From the NCBI GenBank assembly GCA_017640485.1, contig JAEPQP010000014.1, positions 1 to 36,059 of the forward strand: a stretch of 36,059 nt of DNA, in the 5' to 3' direction. Of the stretch, positions 32,203-36,059 are shown piece by piece. Position 1 is the first letter of the stretch. Each line of letters opens with the position of its first letter. The notes beneath the pieces were generated by a model that worked only from the letters and a program-made list of their open reading frames with translations, made no database searches and was not told the origin of the DNA. The translations under genes and the position numbers were made by a program. The stretch comes from Phycisphaerales bacterium (GTDB lineage: Bacteria; Planctomycetota; Phycisphaerae; Phycisphaerales; UBA1924).

Positions 32203-32913
32203 TTAGCTGGATCCGGCGCGCATGCGGTCGAGTCCTGCTGGGAATGGGTAGCTTGGGAAGACGCCGACATCGGCGCGGGACCACATCTGGGGAGAAGGGT
32301 AGATGTCGCCTCGGAATCCAGCGGAGTACATGGCACGGAGTGCGAGTTCGAAGCTTGGTTCTTCTTGGTTGTTGTGGTCCGAGACGAGGCGGTTGGATTT
32401 GGCGCCGAGGAATGAGACGGAGCAGACCGGGCCTCGGTCGGGTCGGCCTTGGAGCATTTTGTTGACGGTGGAGAAGCCTCGGGCGAGGTCGGGGAGGGTG
32501 AAGTAGTCCTGGTCTTTGGGGCGCAGGAGCGCGAGGACGAGGACGGAGTCGAGATCGAACTTGAGGATGTAGGGCTCGCGGTCCTTGGCGGCGTGGATGC
32601 TCACCGCGTCGTGGAACATTTTGGCGTAGCTTGTAACAGATTGGGGCGCCCACTGGGAGGCGGTGACGAGGGACACGAGCTGTGCGATGACACCGGACTC
32701 GTTGTCTTCGGAGTTGACGCCGCAGATGACGGTGCGGTAGCAGCCTTGGAGGACATCGGAGAGCATGTCTTGTCCCCACATGATGCGGAGTCGGCCGCGT
32801 TGGCTTGATGGGGAGGCTTCAGAGGGGAGGAGGGAAACGCGGTCGGGGAAGGAGGATGGGGAGAGGAGTGCGGCGGCGTCGCCTTCGTAGATTTTGACTT
32901 GGTCGGTGGACAT
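32203..32913 (-). CDS. Hypothetical protein, 236 aa, coupled to DinB
   Basis: I recognise no family. It is soluble and lacks a signal peptide. It is mixed alpha/beta with GRLRIMWGQDMLSDVLQGCY, ESGVIAQLVSLVTASQW and KFDLDSVLVLALLRPKDQDY. Cysteines are few, and no catalytic motif stands out. GGAG seven bases before the ATG and a possible -10 TATACT about 40 bp upstream mark a leadered promoter. The DinB-like gene follows after two bases, so the two proteins probably act together. Confidence 0.7.
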   Translation of the reverse strand: MSTDQVKIYEGDAAALLSPSSFPDRVSLLPSEASPSSQRGRLRIMWGQDMLSDVLQGCYRTVICGVNSEDNESGVIAQLVSLVTASQWAPQSVTSYAKMFHDAVSIHAAKDREPYILKFDLDSVLVLALLRPKDQDYFTLPDLARGFSTVNKMLQGRPDRGPVCSVSFLGAKSNRLVSDHNNQEEPSFELALRAMYSAGFRGDIYPSPQMWSRADVGVFPSYPFPAGLDRMRAGSS

Positions 32914-32965
32914 GACATATCTCCAGTGTTGTGTTACTGGATAGTATATCTTTGGTCATCGAATA

Positions 32966-34249
32966 TCAGCGGCGTCGGCGGGTGATTGCGAGAAATCCAA
33001 ACGGGCATAGCAGTGTAACAGTTGCCGGGGATGGTATGAGAGTGACTGTAAGATGCGTGTTTCCTGCGATGCTGTCTTCCCCAACACCTCCGTTTTCTTT
33101 CAGCAAGAGATCAAAGTATGTGCCGTCTGACAAGATGGCTTCAAGCAGAGCGCTGTCCCTCTCTTCGATCTCTACCGTGTCGAACAGTTGAAGATCGAGT
33201 TCTACACCGTTGAGGGAGGCTGAGGTAACAAAGAGATTTATTGTCAGCCCATATGAACTGGCTCTTATAGTGCCGAATTCTCCACCATAGACGTCGAGGG
33301 TTGCTCTGTGTGCAAGTGTAAGATAGTCTCCGACTGACCCGCCCCTTACTGTTAGCACACCGGCGTTTCCGAATCCGAATGAATCTATGACATACGCATG
33401 GTCACCGATGCGGCCGCTGACAAGTTCAACATTGGTATCGTAATCCATCATGAATCGATCACCGAAGGTTGAATCAATAATTGTCAAGTTCCCTCCCCTC
33501 ATTTCCGCCTCTCCCACAACATCAACACCATTGAGAACAGTTTGAGCGCCCTGCAGGAACAGGCTGTCACCAATTGAACCGGATGTCATATTGAGTGTAC
33601 TGTTTTGGATCCAGGCATCGGGCCCGATGGTCGAGTTCACAATGTTTGCTGTGCTGCCTGAAAAGACACCAAAGCTATTCAGTATCTCTGTATTCGATGC
33701 GTTGATAGTTGATTTTTCGTAGATTCCAAGAAACTGAATCAGTCCACCTGTCGTGTTGATTGTGCTTCCTCTGTAGGCTTTTGTGCCTGCGATTAATGCT
33801 CCCGAATCCATATTTAGGGTTGCGCCGTCATACAGCGATCCAACATAAAAGCCACCATGCAGATTCACTTGTGCCGCCAAGCCAACAAGGCTCGCGTCCC
33901 AAATTGTTGAGTTTTCATACGCATTCAGTGTGATGTCGGAAAGGTAGCTTTTCGTAATGTCAAAGATCGGAGTGAAGTTTGACCCTGCCTCTAGATTCAC
34001 AGATGATCCACCAAAGCTAAATGGGGACACTTCTGATGAGGAACCAATTGGTCCAATCAAACCCCCGTTTTGAATCTGAAAGATGGTGTCAGGGGCTAGA
34101 TCAAAGTCTTGACCCATAAAGGTCCCATTGATGAGATCTTGTTCCGATAGTGATTCACCCGATTGGACCACTACTGTGTTTTGGGCGTTCGCAGTTGTGA
34201 TGTTCCATGCGAGCGCACACAACGCGGCTGATACTGTTTGCTTCATCAT
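32966..34249 (-). CDS. Secreted beta-helix PEP-CTERM-like protein, 427 aa
   Basis: A signal peptide (1-23, ending TANAQ) leads into about 330 residues of short, degenerate repeats such as GGSSVNLEAG, GATLNMDSGAL, GSTINTTGGLI and NSTLNMTSGSIG, typical of a parallel beta-helix (pectin-lyase-like) surface protein. The C-terminal tail IPSPATVTLLCPFGFLAITR plus three more arginines is a PEP-CTERM-type sorting signal. The gene is clearly AT-richer than its neighbours, with more AAT, AAA and ATA-type codons. GAAGAGAG lies before a double ATG (34249/34246). It may be a recent acquisition, and the surface ligand is unknown. Confidence 0.82.
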   Translation of the reverse strand: MMKQTVSAALCALAWNITTANAQNTVVVQSGESLSEQDLINGTFMGQDFDLAPDTIFQIQNGGLIGPIGSSSEVSPFSFGGSSVNLEAGSNFTPIFDITKSYLSDITLNAYENSTIWDASLVGLAAQVNLHGGFYVGSLYDGATLNMDSGALIAGTKAYRGSTINTTGGLIQFLGIYEKSTINASNTEILNSFGVFSGSTANIVNSTIGPDAWIQNSTLNMTSGSIGDSLFLQGAQTVLNGVDVVGEAEMRGGNLTIIDSTFGDRFMMDYDTNVELVSGRIGDHAYVIDSFGFGNAGVLTVRGGSVGDYLTLAHRATLDVYGGEFGTIRASSYGLTINLFVTSASLNGVELDLQLFDTVEIEERDSALLEAILSDGTYFDLLLKENGGVGEDSIAGNTHLTVTLIPSPATVTLLCPFGFLAITRRRR

Positions 34250-34554
34250 TCTCTCTTCTTTCTGAATCAATTCTGTCTATCTGCCGTCGCAGAGATTCAA
34301 GACTATCAGAATTCGTTATGAATTCAACAGTAAAGTATCATCTGATTGGAAGAGCGTTTTCATTGAGTTCACTGTTCCAATATTCTCCATCAAACTTGTG
34401 AGTCCGTCATGTTCACCTTTGCAGTAAGGCTGTACAGGTATGGTTGTTGGAATAATCGGGAGTGACTCATAGTGCAAACAGCTGAGCGTCAGTAGCAATC
34501 ACTACTGCTCGATATTCATATTCTTTCTGATGAACTCGGTTCTATTCGAGACTC
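34250..34554. other. AT-rich gene-free spacer
   Basis: 305 bases upstream of the beta-helix gene. A palindrome GAATTC-GTTAT-GAATTC lies at 34309-34325 and a short hairpin TCTGCCGTCGCAGA nearby. No convincing gene or RNA is seen. A 60-codon minus-strand frame at 34316-34498 has no supporting features. Confidence 0.5.
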
Positions 34555-34908
34555 TCAAAGGCTGGTATCTGGGTATTTGATGTCAAACTCATGATGCCCT
34601 GAAAGGATTGGGAGGATGAGGGCGTGGTGGAAAGCGTCGGAGATCGCGAGCATGAGTGCGATGATGATGGCGAGGGATTCCATATTCTGAGAAAGCGGGA
34701 ACAGCGGTATGAGCAGCAGGAGCGCGAGTCCTGGGTAGCCGTGGTGGATGCGGTACCCGTTGGTGAATCGCGAAAGCGGTTTCGTGACTTTCGGGGCGGA
34801 GAGGTTGAATCCGAATCGGAGGAATATGGTCGCGAGCTCGAAGAGGAGGGCGGCGGCGAGTCCGGTTAGGATGGGATGGTCGAGGAACCACTGCAGGTGG
34901 GGGAACAT
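34555..34908 (-). CDS. Small polytopic membrane protein with His-rich motifs, 117 aa
   Basis: Three hydrophobic helices are visible: HPILTGLAAALLFELATIFL, then LALLLLIPLFPLS, and LAIIIALMLAISDAF. Conserved-looking histidine motifs occur in loops: NGYRIHHGYPG (about 50-60), SDAFHHALIL and SGHHEFD near the end. I recognise no family name. The paired histidines suggest a metal site in the membrane. The ATG at 34908 is preferred, because an upstream frame from 34989 overlaps the rRNA terminator. It lies just downstream of the rRNA operon on the same strand. Confidence 0.65.
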   Translation of the reverse strand: MFPHLQWFLDHPILTGLAAALLFELATIFLRFGFNLSAPKVTKPLSRFTNGYRIHHGYPGLALLLLIPLFPLSQNMESLAIIIALMLAISDAFHHALILPILSGHHEFDIKYPDTSL

Positions 34909-34968
34909 AGGAGGGTATTGGAGATTTGCATGAGCTGATTGCGATGAGGAGGTGAGGAGGATGGGTGT

Positions 34969-35011
34969 AAAAAAGAGAACAGCCCTCAAAGCTTTAGGCT
35001 CTGAGGGCTGT
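34969..35011 (-). terminator. rRNA operon terminator
   Basis: On the minus strand ACAGCCCTCA and TGAGGGCTGT form a perfect 10-bp stem with a 13-base loop (34979-35011), followed by TCTCTTTTTT. It ends the 23S-5S transcript a few bases after 5S. Confidence 0.92.
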
Positions 35012-35014
35012 CAA

Positions 35015-35120
35015 GTCGGCGATAACCTACTTTCCCGCTGAACAGTATCATCGGCGAGTTTGGCTTAACTGCTGTGTTCGGGATGGGAACAGGTGTGACA
35101 CAAACTCTATGGTCACCGAC
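35015..35120 (-). rRNA. rrf: 5S ribosomal RNA
   Basis: The minus strand reads GUCGGUGACCAUAGAG..., then the conserved CACACCUGUUCCCAUCCCGA segment and UUAAGCCAAACUCGCCGAUG. It ends GGUUAUCGCCGAC, which pairs with the 5' end. The length is about 106 nt, slightly short of the usual 115-120. The ends are set by the terminal helix and may be off by a base or two. The 23S end lies about 225 nt upstream on the same strand. Confidence 0.92.
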
Positions 35121-35345
35121 AAACATCGGAGATCTGGTTTCCCGGATCAGGATGTTGACGAAGAACGACAACGAGCAGAGGCCCAGCACATTTTGAAGTG
35201 ATGCTGAGCTTGAGAAATGTATGGTGAACGAGTTGCTTTATAAGTTGATCTTATGAAGCTGGTATTGACATTTATGTGTTTGAACGGTGTAGACAAATCG
35301 TGATGGCTGGTTTGAACCAGTAGATCCATCGGCGATTGGTCGGGA
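35121..35345 (-). other. 23S-5S internal transcribed spacer
   Basis: About 225 nt with no tRNA gene recognised. One hairpin CTGGTT-TG-AACCAG lies at 35307-35320. The spacer is longer than the usual short 23S-5S spacer of about 50-100 nt. Confidence 0.7.

Positions 35346-36059
<714 letters not shown>

Noticed and set aside
31658-32779. Long minus-strand frame covering DinB plus upstream sequence
   Set aside because: The upstream part overlaps the 236-aa gene in another frame, and the DinB start at 32200 fits the TAA-AC-ATG junction.
34316-34498. 60-codon minus-strand frame in the AT-rich spacer
   Set aside because: No recognisable motif and no ribosome-binding site.
35121-35345. tRNA gene in the 23S-5S spacer
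   Set aside because: No T-loop GGTTCRA and no cloverleaf could be drawn.

Overview
The window looks like a stretch of planctomycete chromosome, most likely class Phycisphaerae. The evidence is the G-rich coding strands, two secreted proteins with PEP-CTERM-like tails ending in four arginines, planctomycete-style proteins joining zinc ribbons to membrane helices, a C-terminal type II secretion/pseudopilin-like module, and a run of TlpA-like thioredoxins. The phylum call is an inference from protein style. No 16S rRNA is present to settle it.

Layout, left to right. (1) 1-4843, minus strand: the 5' part of ftsW and upstream of it rimO, then two perfect palindromic intergenic repeats, a small hypothetical gene and an AtoE-type short-chain fatty-acid transporter. 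(2) 4919-8493: a large membrane-anchored hypothetical protein divergent from rarD, a Dabb-domain lipoprotein, a parS-like palindrome, and a small membrane protein. (3) 8494-14911, mostly minus: glyA with a coupled pentapeptide-repeat gene, a zinc-ribbon membrane protein, a soluble Ser/Thr kinase with a metallophosphoesterase behind it, a PGRP/amidase-2 protein lacking key zinc-site residues, and a small lipoprotein. (4) 14968-19036: a strongly structured, terminator-ended intergenic segment, trmL, and three tandem TlpA-like genes. Two of these keep CxxC and one has lost both cysteines. (5) 19124-25331: a SpoU methyltransferase divergent from a plus-strand series uppP-serA-tsaE-exbB-exbD-exbD and a PEP-CTERM protein. 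TsaE carries a degenerate YacG-like tail. (6) 25365-34908: a Fur homologue without metal ligands divergent from a GT-C glycosyltransferase and flippase-like pair, nadE, a convergent overlapping zinc-ribbon membrane protein, DinB, an unknown gene, an AT-richer beta-helix PEP-CTERM protein and a small membrane protein. (7) 34969-36059: an rRNA operon end on the minus strand (terminator, 5S, partial 23S).

The most general signal is regulatory. Sixteen start codons have a TAnnnT hexamer ending 5-9 nt upstream, almost always without a Shine-Dalgarno sequence. A smaller set has clear GGAG/AGGAG sites instead. This is the pattern expected of widespread leaderless transcription, and it also fixes several start codons. 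The second theme is loss of cofactor-binding residues in recognisable folds: the TlpA paralogue, the amidase, the YacG-like tail and Fur. These proteins appear to be kept for structural or binding roles.
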